A stretch of 56,387 nucleotides of DNA from Clostridia bacterium (lineage in GTDB: Bacteria > Bacillota > Clostridia > Oscillospirales > CAG-272). The notes under the pieces are model-generated. The model saw only the letters and a program-made list of their open reading frames with translations, searched no databases and was not told where the DNA came from. The DNA lies in contig JAFTNJ010000033.1 in NCBI GenBank assembly GCA_017451915.1, positions 1 through 56,387 of the forward strand, in the 5' to 3' direction. A program made the position numbers and the translations under genes. Positions 7,481-17,025 of the stretch are shown in pieces (the first letter of the stretch is position 1; every line of letters begins with the position of its first letter).

Positions 7481-8839
7481 TTATTCGCCTTGCGCGGTGG
7501 CAGGGGCCTCCGTTGCGTCGGCAGGAGCAGCAAGCTCTGCTGCGGGAATATCTCTGAGCAACAAATAATTGCTTTTGCCTGTCCCTTTGATGCAATCCGG
7601 GGTGATCTGAACCTCTGCCACATCGTGGCGGGATGGAACCTCGTACATAATATCAGTCATGGCGTTCTCGAGAATCGAGCGCAGACCGCGCGCGCCGGTT
7701 TTACGCTCCAGAGCCAGAGCGGCTACGGCTTCCAGGGAATCCTGGGAGAAGGTAAGCTTTACACCGTCCATATGGAAGAGCTTTTGGTATTGCTTTACCA
7801 AAGAGTTCTTGGGCTCGGTGAGAATGCGGACCAGCGCATCCTTATCCAGATCGTTCAGGGGAACGATTACCGGGATTCGGCCTACCAGCTCGGGGATCAG
7901 ACCAAACTTTACAATGTCGTGTGGAACCACGTCGCGGAAGATACCGTCCTCCCGACGCTCGTTCTTGGTCTTGATGTCGCCGCCAAAGCCAATGGTTGCA
8001 TTGCCCTTGCGCTTTTCAATGGTTTCCTCCAGTCCTTCAAAGGCACCGCCACAGATGAACAGAATGTTCTTGGTATTGATTTGAATGAATTCCTGGTTGG
8101 GATGCTTGCGTCCGCCCTGCGGAGGAACGTTGGAGACCGTGCCCTCCAGGATCTTTAACAGAGCCTGCTGAACTCCTTCCCCGGAAACGTCACGGGTGAT
8201 GGAGCGGTTCTCGCTCTTGCGGGCAATCTTATCAATCTCGTCGATATAAATGATGCCGCGCTCGGCAAGCTCAATATCGTAATCGGCGGCCTGGATCAAA
8301 CGCAAAAGAATGTTTTCCACGTCCTCGCCTACGTATCCCGCCTCGGTCAGGGTGGTGGCATCGGCAATGGCAAAGGGAACCTTCAGGGTCTTGGCCAGGG
8401 TTTGTGCCAGGTAGGTCTTACCTACGCCGGTGGGACCGATCAGGAGCACGTTGCTCTTTTGAAGCTCAACCTCCTCATCCTCGGCCAATTCATCATCCTT
8501 GCGGTTCTTTTTCTCATCGCGGGAAAGAATACGCTTATAGTGATTGTAGACCGCCACAGAGAGGGCGATCTTTGCCTCGTCCTGGCCGATCACGTACTGA
8601 TCCAGGGTTGCCTTGATCTGCATGGGACGGGGAAGCTCTGCCATGGTAAAGGTGTCATGGCCTTCCGCCTCGGGAATGGTTTCGGAAAGAAGCTCGGTGC
8701 AGGCCTCCACGCAAAAATCGCAAATGTATGCGCCGGTGGGGGAGGGGATCAGAAAGTTGACCTGATGCTCGTTTCTTCCGCAGAAGGAGCAATGCCGCAG
8801 CTTTTTTCCGCCGTTGTTGTGATTTGTATCGTTTGCCAT
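7481..8839 (-). CDS. clpX: ATP-dependent Clp protease ATP-binding subunit ClpX
   Basis: The 452-residue AAA+ unfoldase feeds substrates, including tmRNA-tagged proteins, into ClpP. The N-terminal zinc domain has C17, C20, C40 and C43. Walker A is GPTGVGKT (135-142) and Walker B is YIDEID (198-203). The [27 protein letters not shown] block and GRIPVIV sensor region are standard. The length is slightly above the usual 420-430 because of an extended Ala/Glu-rich tail and a charged insert near 107-127. It follows clpP by 21 bases with the same direction and is the last gene of tig-clpP-clpX. An AAGGACTAT-like site precedes the ATG. Confidence 0.97.
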   Translation of the reverse strand: MANDTNHNNGGKKLRHCSFCGRNEHQVNFLIPSPTGAYICDFCVEACTELLSETIPEAEGHDTFTMAELPRPMQIKATLDQYVIGQDEAKIALSVAVYNHYKRILSRDEKKNRKDDELAEDEEVELQKSNVLLIGPTGVGKTYLAQTLAKTLKVPFAIADATTLTEAGYVGEDVENILLRLIQAADYDIELAERGIIYIDEIDKIARKSENRSITRDVSGEGVQQALLKILEGTVSNVPPQGGRKHPNQEFIQINTKNILFICGGAFEGLEETIEKRKGNATIGFGGDIKTKNERREDGIFRDVVPHDIVKFGLIPELVGRIPVIVPLNDLDKDALVRILTEPKNSLVKQYQKLFHMDGVKLTFSQDSLEAVAALALERKTGARGLRSILENAMTDIMYEVPSRHDVAEVQITPDCIKGTGKSNYLLLRDIPAAELAAPADATEAPATAQGE

Positions 8840-8860
8840 AATAGTCCTTTCGGAAGGAGA

Positions 8861-9475
8861 TTATACGCGCTTGGTAATGACCTTATCCACCAGGCCGTAA
8901 GCCAAGGCTTCCTCGGCGGTCATGTAGTTATCGCGGTCGGTATCCTTCTCAATCACTTCCAGGGGCTTTCCGGTATTTTCGGAAAGGATCTTATTCAAGG
9001 TAGCCTTTACGCGCAGGATCTGCTCGGCCTGGATCTGAATATCGCTTGCCTGCCCGCGCGCGCCTCCCAGGGGTTGATGAATCATGATCTCGCTGTGGGG
9101 AAGAGCAAGACGCTTGCCCTTGGTGCCGGAGGAGAGCAGGAACGCGCCCATGCTGGCGGCAAGACCGAGACAGATGGTGGAAACGTCACACTTGATAAAC
9201 TGCATGGTATCATAGATGGCCATGCCTGCGGTGACCGATCCGCCGGGAGAATTGATATAGAAAAAGATGTCCTTATCGGGATCCTGGGATTCCAGGAAGA
9301 GCATCTGCGCTACCACCAGAGAAGCGGTGGCATCGTTAACCTCATCGGAGAGGAAAATAATGCGGTCGTTGAGCAGGCGGGAGAAAATGTCATAGGAGCG
9401 CTCTCCCCGGTTGGTCTGCTCCACTACCATGGGAACCAATGCGTCTTTGGTTGCAAAGCTTCTGGGATCAAACAT
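8861..9475 (-). CDS. clpP: ATP-dependent Clp protease proteolytic subunit ClpP
   Basis: This serine protease of 204 residues forms the ClpXP chamber. The catalytic triad is visible as S108 in GLAASMGA, H133 in MIHQPLGG and D182 in DRDNYM. The start at 9475 ([11 protein letters not shown]) was chosen because ATGAGGTAA lies just upstream and the sequence from there has the normal ClpP N-terminus ([19 protein letters not shown]). The reading frame is open for a further 24 codons, which would add an unlikely leader. It lies between tig and clpX in the classical order. Confidence 0.97.
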   Translation of the reverse strand: MFDPRSFATKDALVPMVVEQTNRGERSYDIFSRLLNDRIIFLSDEVNDATASLVVAQMLFLESQDPDKDIFFYINSPGGSVTAGMAIYDTMQFIKCDVSTICLGLAASMGAFLLSSGTKGKRLALPHSEIMIHQPLGGARGQASDIQIQAEQILRVKATLNKILSENTGKPLEVIEKDTDRDNYMTAEEALAYGLVDKVITKRV

Positions 9476-9547
9476 TGTTATTACCTCATTTCTGCGAAAT
9501 TTTGAACCGGAAATTGCCATAGCGACTTCCGGTTCAGATACGTGCAA

Positions 9548-10831
9548 TTATTTTACGATTGCCTTTTCTTTTACAAGATCCATTGCCTTCTTCACCTTCA
9601 TGTCAGCGGCGATCGAGTCGGTGGGAACCATCTCACGAACCTTATCGGCCTCCATGTTGTAGGCTTCTGCAATGCGCTTGATCTCACCGTCGATATCCTC
9701 GTCGGTCACTTCGATCTTTTCCAGCTCGGCGATCTTTTCAAGAGCCAATCTCAGCTTTACCTGCTTCTCGGCCTGCGGTCTCATCTGCTCACGGAGGGTC
9801 TCCAGAGTCAGACCGGTGTACTGGAAGTAGGTCTTGAGATCCAGTCCCTGCATACGCAGACGGCTGTCGTAGTCGCGAACGAAGTTCTCGGTCTCGGCAA
9901 CAAACATCTGCTCGGGAATATCGGCATCCAGCTTTTCGATCAGCTTATCCAGGATGGCATCCTCGAACTGACGGTCGGCTTCGCTTTCATGTCTCTTAGC
10001 GATTTTTGCCTTTACGTCGGCACGGTATTCATCCATCGTATCAAATTCGGAAACATCTTTTGCAAAATCATCATCCAGAGCGGGCAGCTCAATGTGAGTG
10101 ATCTTGTGGATCACGGTCTTGAATACGGCTGCCTTGCCGGCCAGCTCCTTGGCGTGGTACTCCTCGGGGAAGGTTACGTTTACATCAAAGGGCTCCTCTG
10201 CCTTGTGACCTGCAACCTGCTCCTCAAAGCCGGGGATAAAGTTGCCGGAACCAAGCTTGAGGGGATAATCCGAACCCTTGCCGCCCTCAAATGCAACGCC
10301 GTCTACAAAGCCCTCGTAGTCGATGGTGCAAACGTCACCCATCTGGGACTCGCCGTCGGTCACTTCGATCTCTCTGGAGTTGCGCTCACGGATGGTCTCG
10401 ATCTCTTTTGCGATCTCCTCGTCGGTAACCTCTTCTACCTTCTTATCCGCCTTAATGCCCTTATAGCCCTTGATCTTAACTTCGGGCTTTACAGCAACCT
10501 TGGCAGACATTACAACTCCGTTATCGTCAATGGAAACGATGTCGAACTCGGGGTTGCCAACCATATCCAGAGCGGATTCCTTCAATGCTTCGTCAAAAGC
10601 ATCGGGCAGAACCTCGTTGATGGCATCCTCATAGAAGAATCCCTTGCCGTACATCTTTTCAATTACGGAGCGGGGAGCCTTGCCCTTGCGGAAGCCGGGA
10701 ACCGAGATCTTACCAACCTGCTTGCGGTAAGCGTTGGAAACGGCCTTGTCAAAGGTGGCTTTGTCAACCGAGAACTCCAGCGTATAAACGCTCTTTTCGT
10801 TTTCGATCTTTTCACATTTCAACAAACTCAT
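9548..10831 (-). CDS. tig: Trigger factor, ribosome-associated chaperone
   Basis: The 427-residue protein has the three trigger factor parts: the ribosome-binding N-domain with VPGFRKGKAPRSVIEKMYG (about 44-62), the FKBP prolyl isomerase domain (about 160-245, IDYEGFVDGVAFEGG and FPEEYHAKELAGK) and a long helical C-domain. It binds nascent chains at the ribosome exit. AGTCCTCC before the start complements a strong GGAGGACT site. It heads the tig-clpP-clpX set with a TTGACA/TAAAAT promoter. Confidence 0.97.
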   Translation of the reverse strand: MSLLKCEKIENEKSVYTLEFSVDKATFDKAVSNAYRKQVGKISVPGFRKGKAPRSVIEKMYGKGFFYEDAINEVLPDAFDEALKESALDMVGNPEFDIVSIDDNGVVMSAKVAVKPEVKIKGYKGIKADKKVEEVTDEEIAKEIETIRERNSREIEVTDGESQMGDVCTIDYEGFVDGVAFEGGKGSDYPLKLGSGNFIPGFEEQVAGHKAEEPFDVNVTFPEEYHAKELAGKAAVFKTVIHKITHIELPALDDDFAKDVSEFDTMDEYRADVKAKIAKRHESEADRQFEDAILDKLIEKLDADIPEQMFVAETENFVRDYDSRLRMQGLDLKTYFQYTGLTLETLREQMRPQAEKQVKLRLALEKIAELEKIEVTDEDIDGEIKRIAEAYNMEADKVREMVPTDSIAADMKVKKAMDLVKEKAIVK

Positions 10832-10881
10832 TTTTTAAAGTCCTCCAAACAATCTTGTTCAAATAATTTCATACAAAGTAT

Positions 10882-10910
10882 ATTTTATAATTTTTTTTGC
10901 GTTTTGTCAA
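10882..10910 (-). promoter_or_regulatory. Promoter of tig
   Basis: On the minus strand TTGACA (10905-10910), a 17-bp spacer and TAAAAT (10882-10887) lie about 50 bases before the tig start. Confidence 0.8.
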
Positions 10911-10943
10911 GTCTTTTTGAAAATTTTGGTAAGATAACCAAAA

Positions 10944-11666
10944 TCAATCGGGGTAAATAGGCATTGGTGCAAAGTTTAGATAATCCGCGGCGGTCAAAAC
11001 AAAGTCGATTCCCTCAAATTCAATGGTTCGAGGCATATAATAGGCTCCGTGGATGTGTCCGAAATAGCAGGAGCGGACCTTGTATTCGTGCAACAGATCC
11101 ACGATCGGGCGGCAGACCTCGTCGGCCCACACCGGTGGAAAGTGCAAAAAGACCAGGATGGGTCGGTTCCTTCCGTTTTGCAATTTTGCCGCTTTCTCCA
11201 AACTTAACCGAAGACGGATGACCTCCCGATTCAGAATCTTTTCGTAATCGGCGTCGCCCACCGTCTTTTGCTGTCCTTCCTCCACGAACCAGCCCCGGGA
11301 GCCGCAGAGGATGCAGTCCTCCATGGCGTAGGCATTGTTATAAAAGATGCGCAGGGTGTTCAGCTCGTGCTTTTGGAAAAAGGCGTTCATTTTTGCGGCG
11401 GTGGACCACCAAAAATCATGATTGCCCTTGCCAAGGAGCTTGGTGCCGGGGAGGGAATCCAAAAAGCGGAAATCCTCCAAGGTATCCTCCAGCTTCAGGC
11501 TCCAGGAAATGTCACCGGGCAGGACCACGGTATCCTCATCGGTTACAACGGCCCGCCAGTTCTTTTCAATTTTTTGCATATAGTCCTTCCAACGCGGGCC
11601 AAAGATCTCCATGGATTTTTCGCCATCGGTGGAAAGATGAAGATCCGCCATTACAAAGAGCGACAC
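10944..11666 (-). CDS. Calcineurin-like metallophosphoesterase
   Basis: The 240-residue cytosolic protein has the two-metal phosphoesterase motifs in order: ADLHLS (near 7-12), GDISWSL, KGNHDFWW, FLHFPP and GHIHG. Related proteins are annotated as predicted phosphohydrolases of unknown substrate. The GTG at 11666 is taken as start because AAAGGAGGTG lies 5 bases before it and the first motif follows at once; an ATG much further upstream would add 52 residues of phenylalanine-rich sequence with no counterpart in the family. The small DUF1540 gene is divergent. The gene stops 113 bases beyond the start of tig and is on the same strand, just upstream of tig's promoter. Confidence 0.88.
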   Translation of the reverse strand: MSLFVMADLHLSTDGEKSMEIFGPRWKDYMQKIEKNWRAVVTDEDTVVLPGDISWSLKLEDTLEDFRFLDSLPGTKLLGKGNHDFWWSTAAKMNAFFQKHELNTLRIFYNNAYAMEDCILCGSRGWFVEEGQQKTVGDADYEKILNREVIRLRLSLEKAAKLQNGRNRPILVFLHFPPVWADEVCRPIVDLLHEYKVRSCYFGHIHGAYYMPRTIEFEGIDFVLTAADYLNFAPMPIYPD

Positions 11667-11775
11667 CGGAACACCTCCTTTGCCTGTGTATAATCGGGAC
11701 GGATGTGGAAAGAATAAAGAAGGGGAAAGAAGTATCTTCCTCCAATTCGGATCCTCAAAAAGAAAGGAAAACGGT

Positions 11776-11964
11776 ATGGAGAACAGAATGAATTGCGGAA
11801 GCAACGGATGCAAGCATCTCAAGGGCGTAAAGTGTGACGTTGAGAATTGTTATTACAACGACTGCGCCACCCATTGCACGGCCAATGAGATTGCCGTAGG
11901 CCCTCACGGAGCCGACAGCTCCGGCGAGACCCTTTGCGCCACCTTTAAGCCGAAGGCAGAATAA
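11776..11964 (+). CDS. DUF1540 domain small cysteine protein
   Basis: The 62-residue protein MENRMNCGSNGCKHL... has the DUF1540 pattern: C-x-x-x-x-C near the start, then C-x-x-x-x-C-x-x-x-x-x-C-x-x-x-C and a final GETLCATF. Such proteins are common in spore-forming Firmicutes, presumably metal-binding, and of unknown role. The ATG at 11776 follows AGAAAGGA; the frame is open upstream but without a good ribosome site. It is read away from the phosphoesterase gene and ends at a strong terminator. Confidence 0.85.
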   Translation: MENRMNCGSNGCKHLKGVKCDVENCYYNDCATHCTANEIAVGPHGADSSGETLCATFKPKAE

Positions 11965-11975
11965 AATTGCATCAG

Positions 11976-12010
11976 GAAGGTTGCCGCGCGCGGCAACCTT
12001 CTTTCCTTTT
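11976..12010. terminator. Bidirectional terminator (DUF1540 / thrC)
   Basis: A perfect GC-rich 13-bp stem GAAGGTTGCCGCG / CGCGGCAACCTTC is followed by TTTCCTTTT on the plus strand. It also ends the thrC operon coming from the other side. Confidence 0.85.
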
Positions 12011-12011
12011 A

Positions 12012-13496
12012 TCAGGCGTTGAGGTACTCCAGCACCGCCTCGGCCATTTGCTCCTTTTCTACAGTTTTGGTGAAGCGGATCTCCCGCTCTGCCAGACCTG
12101 CCAAAGGATAGGGAATCGTGGTTCCGGTTGCCTTTTCCAGTTCCTCCAATGCCTCCAGCTCGGAGGTTGCCTCCTTGCCCGCAACGGCAAGATAGACGTT
12201 GTTGGCAAACTTGTAGGGGCTGGCCGTGGAGTCAATAACCATGGGACGGGTGTCGCCGCTTTCCTTTACATAGGCTTCTGCGGCGTGGATGGCAACGGCG
12301 GTGTGGGTGTCGGCAAGATAGCCGTGCTTTTCAAAGGTATCCCTAATGGTGGCGCGGGTCTCTTCCTCGTTGGTAAAGTAGCCCGAGAAGTTCTTTTGGA
12401 TCTCGGAGAGCACCTCGGGCTCCACGGTGTAGGCACCGGTTGCTTTCAGCTGTTCCATGTAGGCGGCGGTCTTTTCGCTGCCTGCTACAAAGTAGAGCAG
12501 ACGCTCCAGATTGCTGGAGATCAAAATGTCCATAGAGGGAGACATAGTGAGGTAGAAATCACGGTTGCGGTCATAGGTGCCGGTACGAAGAAAATCGGTA
12601 AGGATGTTGTTTGCGTTGGAAGCGCATACCAGATGATGGATGGGAAGACCCATGAGCTTTGCAAGGTAAGCGGCAAAAATATTACCGAAGTTTCCGGTAG
12701 GAACACAGACGTTAAAGGAGTCCCCAAGCGCACACTTCTTTGCGTTGATCAGGTCACAGTAGGCCGAAACGTAGTAAACGATCTGCGGTGCCAGACGTCC
12801 CCAGTTGATGGAGTTGGCACTGGAGAAGAAATAGCCCTTGTCATTCAGCTTCTTTGCCATCTCGGCATCGCCAAAGATCGCCTTGACGCCGTTTTGCGCA
12901 TCGTCAAAGTTCCCCTTGATAGCGCAAACGTTGACGTTGGAGCCGGTTTGGGTGGCCATTTGCAGCTTTTGTACGCGGCTGACGCCATCCACCGGGTAAA
13001 AGACCATGATCTGAATGCCGTCCACATCCTTGTAGCCCTCCAGAGCGGCTTTTCCCGTATCACCCGAGGTAGCTACCAGGATCAGCGCGGTGCGTTTTTC
13101 GCCGGTCTTTTTCAGAGCGCGGGAGAGCAGACGGGGCATGATCTGGAGCGCCATATCCTTAAAGGCGGCGGTGGGGCCATGCCAGAGTTCCAGGGATTCC
13201 AGCTGATCATGAATATTGACCATGGGAGCAGCACCGCCCACAAAGGAATCCTCACGGTATGCCTCGCGGCAGTCCTGCAGGAGCTCCTCGTAGGTGTAGT
13301 CACTCAGGAATTTGGAAAGGATCTTGGCGGCTCTTACGGGGTAGGATTCGCCGCAGAGCTCCAGAATTTCTGCATGGGTCAGGGTGGGGATCGATTCGGG
13401 AACAAACAGACCGCCGTCCTGGGCAAGTCCCTGCTTGATCACCTCCGCCGCAGAGGCGGTGGCACTTTGATTGCTTCTTGTGCTTTTGTATAACAT
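12012..13496 (-). CDS. thrC: Threonine synthase
   Basis: The 494-residue enzyme converts O-phospho-homoserine to threonine with pyridoxal phosphate. The Schiff-base lysine is K113 in HGPTAAFKDMALQ. The SGDTGKAAL phosphate loop, the VCVPTGNFGNIFAAYLAK block and the N-terminal LYKSTRSN start are those of the bacterial long-type (yeast/E. coli-like) enzymes. It is the last gene of a seven-gene minus-strand operon headed by apgM, 42 bases after the dipeptidase gene. No hom or thrB is present in the window, which bears on the possible role of apgM. Confidence 0.96.
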   Translation of the reverse strand: MLYKSTRSNQSATASAAEVIKQGLAQDGGLFVPESIPTLTHAEILELCGESYPVRAAKILSKFLSDYTYEELLQDCREAYREDSFVGGAAPMVNIHDQLESLELWHGPTAAFKDMALQIMPRLLSRALKKTGEKRTALILVATSGDTGKAALEGYKDVDGIQIMVFYPVDGVSRVQKLQMATQTGSNVNVCAIKGNFDDAQNGVKAIFGDAEMAKKLNDKGYFFSSANSINWGRLAPQIVYYVSAYCDLINAKKCALGDSFNVCVPTGNFGNIFAAYLAKLMGLPIHHLVCASNANNILTDFLRTGTYDRNRDFYLTMSPSMDILISSNLERLLYFVAGSEKTAAYMEQLKATGAYTVEPEVLSEIQKNFSGYFTNEEETRATIRDTFEKHGYLADTHTAVAIHAAEAYVKESGDTRPMVIDSTASPYKFANNVYLAVAGKEATSELEALEELEKATGTTIPYPLAGLAEREIRFTKTVEKEQMAEAVLEYLNA

Positions 13497-13538
13497 TGTT
13501 TCAGGTTCCTTCCTGTGGTTTTTCTACGAGTTAGAATA

Positions 13539-14465
13539 TTATTTCAGGTATTGTGACGCAAATGCGTAGGCGTTATTGTAGAAGAGATCGGCCACCAATT
13601 CCTCGGAATAGTTGTGTTGCAGAAGCAACTCCGCAAGACGGGGCAGCGCGGCAAGATCGGGGATGTCGTCAGGCAAGCGACATCCGTCCATATCACATCC
13701 AAGGGCCAGATGCTTCTCGGCACCAAGAGACAGGAAATGCTCAATATGGGGCAGGATGTCCTTGGCAGAGGCATTTCCGTCCGGGGTCAAAAAGGCGGTG
13801 TAAAGATTCAAGCCAATCAAACCGTCCGAATCCAAAAGTGCCCGGATCTGGTCGTCCCACAGATTGCGGGAGACCGGGCAGACCGCGTGCGCGTTGGAAT
13901 GGGATGCGATCACGGGACGCCCGTGGGCCTTTGCGATGGCAAATATCTCCTCGGCGGAGGCGCGGGAGGCGTGGGAAATATCCGGGATCATGCCAAGACC
14001 TACGGCGCGCTCCAGGGCGGATTTTCCAAAGTGGGTCAACCCGTTTTCGGTGTCATGGGAGCCGCCAATGCAGGTGTCGCCCTTCCAAAGAGGCGTCAGA
14101 ATGCGGACCCCCATTTGGTACAGCTGATCCACCCGCTCGATTTTGTTGTTCAGGATCCGCGCATCCTCCACCGCAAGGAGAAGGGTGGGGACATGGTTGG
14201 CATCGGGGCAGGCGGTGGAAATGCAGGCCGTCCCCGCGGTGACCGAGGGATCTTTTTTCAGATTGTTGATCATGGCAAGAAACTCGTTCCATGCCTCTTC
14301 CTCACTCATGGAATATTGGGTCCAATGGGCCATGACCTGGATGTAACGCTCAAAGACGGTTGCCTTGTTCAGGGATACCGCCAGGGAATTGTCGGCAAGC
14401 GCTTGCGTTTGCCGAAGCATTTCGCCGGAGGTATCGCAATGGAGGTCAAAAAGGGAAAGCTTCAT
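13539..14465 (-). CDS. Membrane dipeptidase-like M19 peptidase
   Basis: The 308-residue protein belongs to the renal dipeptidase (peptidase M19) family of zinc hydrolases. Metal and active-site motifs are FDLHCDT (6-12), a Glu region in LLAVEDAR, ISHAS and VIASHSNAH, and GCDMDG near 256. No signal peptide is present, so unlike the animal enzyme it should be cytosolic and hydrolyse small dipeptides. It lies 18 bases after yraN within the operon. The exact substrate cannot be read from sequence. Confidence 0.9.
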   Translation of the reverse strand: MKLSLFDLHCDTSGEMLRQTQALADNSLAVSLNKATVFERYIQVMAHWTQYSMSEEEAWNEFLAMINNLKKDPSVTAGTACISTACPDANHVPTLLLAVEDARILNNKIERVDQLYQMGVRILTPLWKGDTCIGGSHDTENGLTHFGKSALERAVGLGMIPDISHASRASAEEIFAIAKAHGRPVIASHSNAHAVCPVSRNLWDDQIRALLDSDGLIGLNLYTAFLTPDGNASAKDILPHIEHFLSLGAEKHLALGCDMDGCRLPDDIPDLAALPRLAELLLQHNYSEELVADLFYNNAYAFASQYLK

Positions 14466-14483
14466 ACGATTCTCCTTGTGCGA

Positions 14484-14876
14484 TCAGTAGGCCGCCTTGA
14501 TGTGATTGATCTTTAATACCCTGGGCTTTGTGCCTTGGGGGGCCTTTTCCAGCCAGATCTCAATCACGTCCATGCGGGGGCGTTTATGGGTAGGGTGCTG
14601 ATACAGATAGGCCTTGGCTCCATGTCGAGTCAGCCGTTGCTTTTCGGAGCGGACGGCGTTGCCGGGAGGGGGAGCGGTCAAAAGCTCCTCGGTATAATAA
14701 CTGCGTGTTTTGACCTCCACGAAAACGATGTCACGAAGGCGGGAGGCGATGATATCGATCTCACACTTTCCGTTGCGCCAATTTCGTTCTTTTACAGTAT
14801 ATCCCCGACGGCGCAAATAGTGAACCGCATAGCGTTCTCCCCAGTCGCCGATCTGCTTTGTGGTTGAAAAGAGCAT
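14484..14876 (-). CDS. yraN: YraN-family (UPF0102) putative endonuclease-like protein
   Basis: The 130-residue protein has the UPF0102 core: GDWGERYAVHYLRRRGYTV, RNWRNGKCEIDIIA and VFVEVKTR, the E-x-D-x-E-x-K arrangement of restriction-endonuclease-like folds. The family's job is unknown; association with DNA repair or recombination has been proposed. The start at 14876 gives a TAATG overlap with the rnhB stop, so translation is coupled. The combination rbgA-rnhB-yraN is a conserved Firmicutes order. Confidence 0.9.
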   Translation of the reverse strand: MLFSTTKQIGDWGERYAVHYLRRRGYTVKERNWRNGKCEIDIIASRLRDIVFVEVKTRSYYTEELLTAPPPGNAVRSEKQRLTRHGAKAYLYQHPTHKRPRMDVIEIWLEKAPQGTKPRVLKINHIKAAY

Positions 14877-15478
14877 TATTCCTTCTCCAAAAAGCGAATG
14901 AATTGCTTGCGGTGAATGGGGGCAGGACCGTATTCCCGCAATGCCTCCATGTGCTGCTTGGTACCGTAGCCCTTGTGCTTGGCAATGCCGTACTGAGGAT
15001 AGGCGCGATCCAGCTCCTCGCATTGGCGGTCACGGGTGACCTTGGCGAGAATGGATGCTGCGGCAATGGAGGGGCTGATGGCGTCTCCGTGAACTACCGC
15101 CTTGGCGGGAATGAGGAAGTCCCGGGCAATGTTTCCGTCGATGAGGGCAAAATCGGCTTTGATGGAAAGGCCCTCAATGGCACGGCGCATGGCAAGAAGG
15201 TCAGCTTCCAGAATGTTCAGGCGATCGATCTCCTCCACGCTGGCCTCGGCAATGCAGTAAGCCAGGGCGTTTTGACAGATCACGTCAAAGAGCTTCTCCC
15301 GCTTCTTGGCGGTCAGCTTTTTGGAGTCGTTCAATTCGGGAAGGGCAAAGTCCAAAGGGAGAATACAGGCGGCGGCGACCACGGGACCGCAAAGGGGGCC
15401 CCGTCCGGCCTCGTCTACACCGCAAACCGCCGCATAGCCTTGCTCCTTCAGCTCATGCTCCAGAGTATAATCAAGCAT
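14876..15478 (-). CDS. rnhB: Ribonuclease HII
   Basis: This 200-residue RNase HII cuts the RNA strand of RNA-DNA hybrids and single ribonucleotides in DNA. Motifs are [18 protein letters not shown] (catalytic Asp and Glu near residue 19), [11 protein letters not shown] and [23 protein letters not shown]. The start at 15478 overlaps the rbgA 3' end by 8 bases; earlier Met codons lie inside rbgA coding sequence and are unlikely. Confidence 0.95.
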   Translation of the reverse strand: MLDYTLEHELKEQGYAAVCGVDEAGRGPLCGPVVAAACILPLDFALPELNDSKKLTAKKREKLFDVICQNALAYCIAEASVEEIDRLNILEADLLAMRRAIEGLSIKADFALIDGNIARDFLIPAKAVVHGDAISPSIAAASILAKVTRDRQCEELDRAYPQYGIAKHKGYGTKQHMEALREYGPAPIHRKQFIRFLEKE

Positions 15479-16358
15479 CGGGCAGTTCCTCCTTAGAGTA
15501 GCGATCCAGGGTGAAATGACCAATCTTGGCCGAGCGGAATTCGTCCAGCAGCATAATGGCCGTGCGCTCGGTGTTGATCTCACCGCCGCTGATCAAAAAT
15601 CCGCGCTTTTTTCCAATGGTCAAGAAAAGATCGTAATCGGTGGTCTCCCGATATTGCTCCATGTCACCCAGCTTGTAGCGGGTGGCGAGCTGCTCGGGAT
15701 AGAGACGGCGCAGACGCTTGCAGAGAATGGTGGCCAGCGTTTCCAGATCCAGGATCCCGTCACGGATGGCACCGGTCAGGGCAAGGTTTTCCCCCACACG
15801 GCGTTCCTCAAACTTGGGCCAAAGAATGCCGGGCATATCCATCAGATCCACACCGATGTTGGTGGAGACCCATTGCTTATCCAGGGTCACGCCGGGGCGA
15901 TTTTCCACCTTGGCCTTTTTGTTTCCGCAAATGCGATTGATCAAAGAGGACTTTCCCACGTTGGGAACGCCCAATACCATGGCGCGCACACGGCGTCCGG
16001 CCATGCCTTTTTCCTCGTAGCGACGAAGCTTTTCGGCAAGGATTGAGCGAATGGCACCGGCCATTTTATTGATTCCTTCTCCGGTGATACAGTCGGTCAA
16101 AAGACAGACCGTATTTTCGGTGGTATAACGCTTGACCCACATGGCGTTTTGCTTGGGATCGGCCAGGGAGGCCTTGTTCAGCAGCAAGAGAGTGGGTTTA
16201 TCGCCAACCAATCGGGAAATTTCGGGATTGCGGGAGCTGTAAGGGATCCGCGCATCCAATATTTCAATGATGATATCAACGTGTTTTAGGTTCTCGGAGA
16301 TCATACGGCGGGTTTTGGCCATATGCCCCGGGAACCATTGAATGGTTTCGGATGGCAT
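15471..16358 (-). CDS. rbgA: Ribosome biogenesis GTPase YlqF/RbgA
   Basis: The 295-residue protein is a circularly permuted GTPase: G4 NKAS (61-64) precedes G1 GVPNVGKS (130-137) and G3 DMPG (174-177). The N-terminal [13 protein letters not shown] block is diagnostic. In Bacillus it completes maturation of the 50S subunit. It follows lepB by 23 bases and overlaps rnhB, the common Firmicutes order lepB-rbgA-rnhB. Confidence 0.96.
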   Translation of the reverse strand: MPSETIQWFPGHMAKTRRMISENLKHVDIIIEILDARIPYSSRNPEISRLVGDKPTLLLLNKASLADPKQNAMWVKRYTTENTVCLLTDCITGEGINKMAGAIRSILAEKLRRYEEKGMAGRRVRAMVLGVPNVGKSSLINRICGNKKAKVENRPGVTLDKQWVSTNIGVDLMDMPGILWPKFEERRVGENLALTGAIRDGILDLETLATILCKRLRRLYPEQLATRYKLGDMEQYRETTDYDLFLTIGKKRGFLISGGEINTERTAIMLLDEFRSAKIGHFTLDRYSKEELPDA

Positions 16359-16381
16359 GAGTATACCTGCTTTCTATAAAA

Positions 16382-17008
16382 TCAGGAGAATAGGGTAAAC
16401 GGAGAGATGCGGACGATGGCCTTGCCGAGAACGCAACGGCTGTCGATGAATCCGATCTCGGTGTCGCGGCTGTCCTTGGAGTTGTTTCGGTTGTCTCCCA
16501 GGACAAAGAGATGTCCCTCGGGCACCGTGGCAGAAAAGGTTTGTGTCAATCCGTCGTAGCTGTGCTCGGCATAAAGATAGTAGTAGTCCAGAACTTGGCC
16601 GCTGAGATTTTTCAAGATCCGATGGGAGTCGGCATACAAAATGCCGTCCACAAAGATCTCCTTGGTTGCAAAATTGATTACTACGTTCTGTCCCTCGGTG
16701 GCGATCACGCGCTTGACCAAGGCCTTTTCTTCTTCCCCTTGGGTGAGATGGAAAACGATGATATCGTCTTGGGCAGGGGTGTAGCCCAGATCGCTGACCA
16801 GCAGAACTTGTCCGTTATAAAGCGTATTTTCCATGGAGGCACCGTCCACCCGACACAGGCGGATTACAAAGGTGAACAGCATCATAACGATGAAGATCGA
16901 CCAGCCAAAGAGTTCCACGTACTCAAACAGCGTACGCAGTAAAGGGTGAGGATCAGAGGACGGTGTTTTTGCCGTTTCTTCTTCCTTTGGAATCATTTCC
17001 GAATTCAT
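16382..17008 (-). CDS. lepB: Signal peptidase I
   Basis: The 208-residue protein has a 30-residue cytosolic tail, one membrane segment (about 34-51) and an external catalytic part with Ser58 in DGASMENTL and Lys99 in VKRVIATEGQ. GDNRNNSKDSR near residue 175 is the typical box E. It removes signal peptides from secreted proteins. The ATG at 17008 was chosen because AAAGGAAG lies 8 bases before it; it begins 17 bases after the apgM stop. Confidence 0.95.
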   Translation of the reverse strand: MNSEMIPKEEETAKTPSSDPHPLLRTLFEYVELFGWSIFIVMMLFTFVIRLCRVDGASMENTLYNGQVLLVSDLGYTPAQDDIIVFHLTQGEEEKALVKRVIATEGQNVVINFATKEIFVDGILYADSHRILKNLSGQVLDYYYLYAEHSYDGLTQTFSATVPEGHLFVLGDNRNNSKDSRDTEIGFIDSRCVLGKAIVRISPFTLFS

Positions 17009-17025
17009 AGCGTCTTCCTTTCGGA

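Noticed and set aside
11967..13493. A 508-residue plus-strand frame opposite thrC
   Set aside because: It begins inside the terminator and is antisense to an unmistakable threonine synthase.
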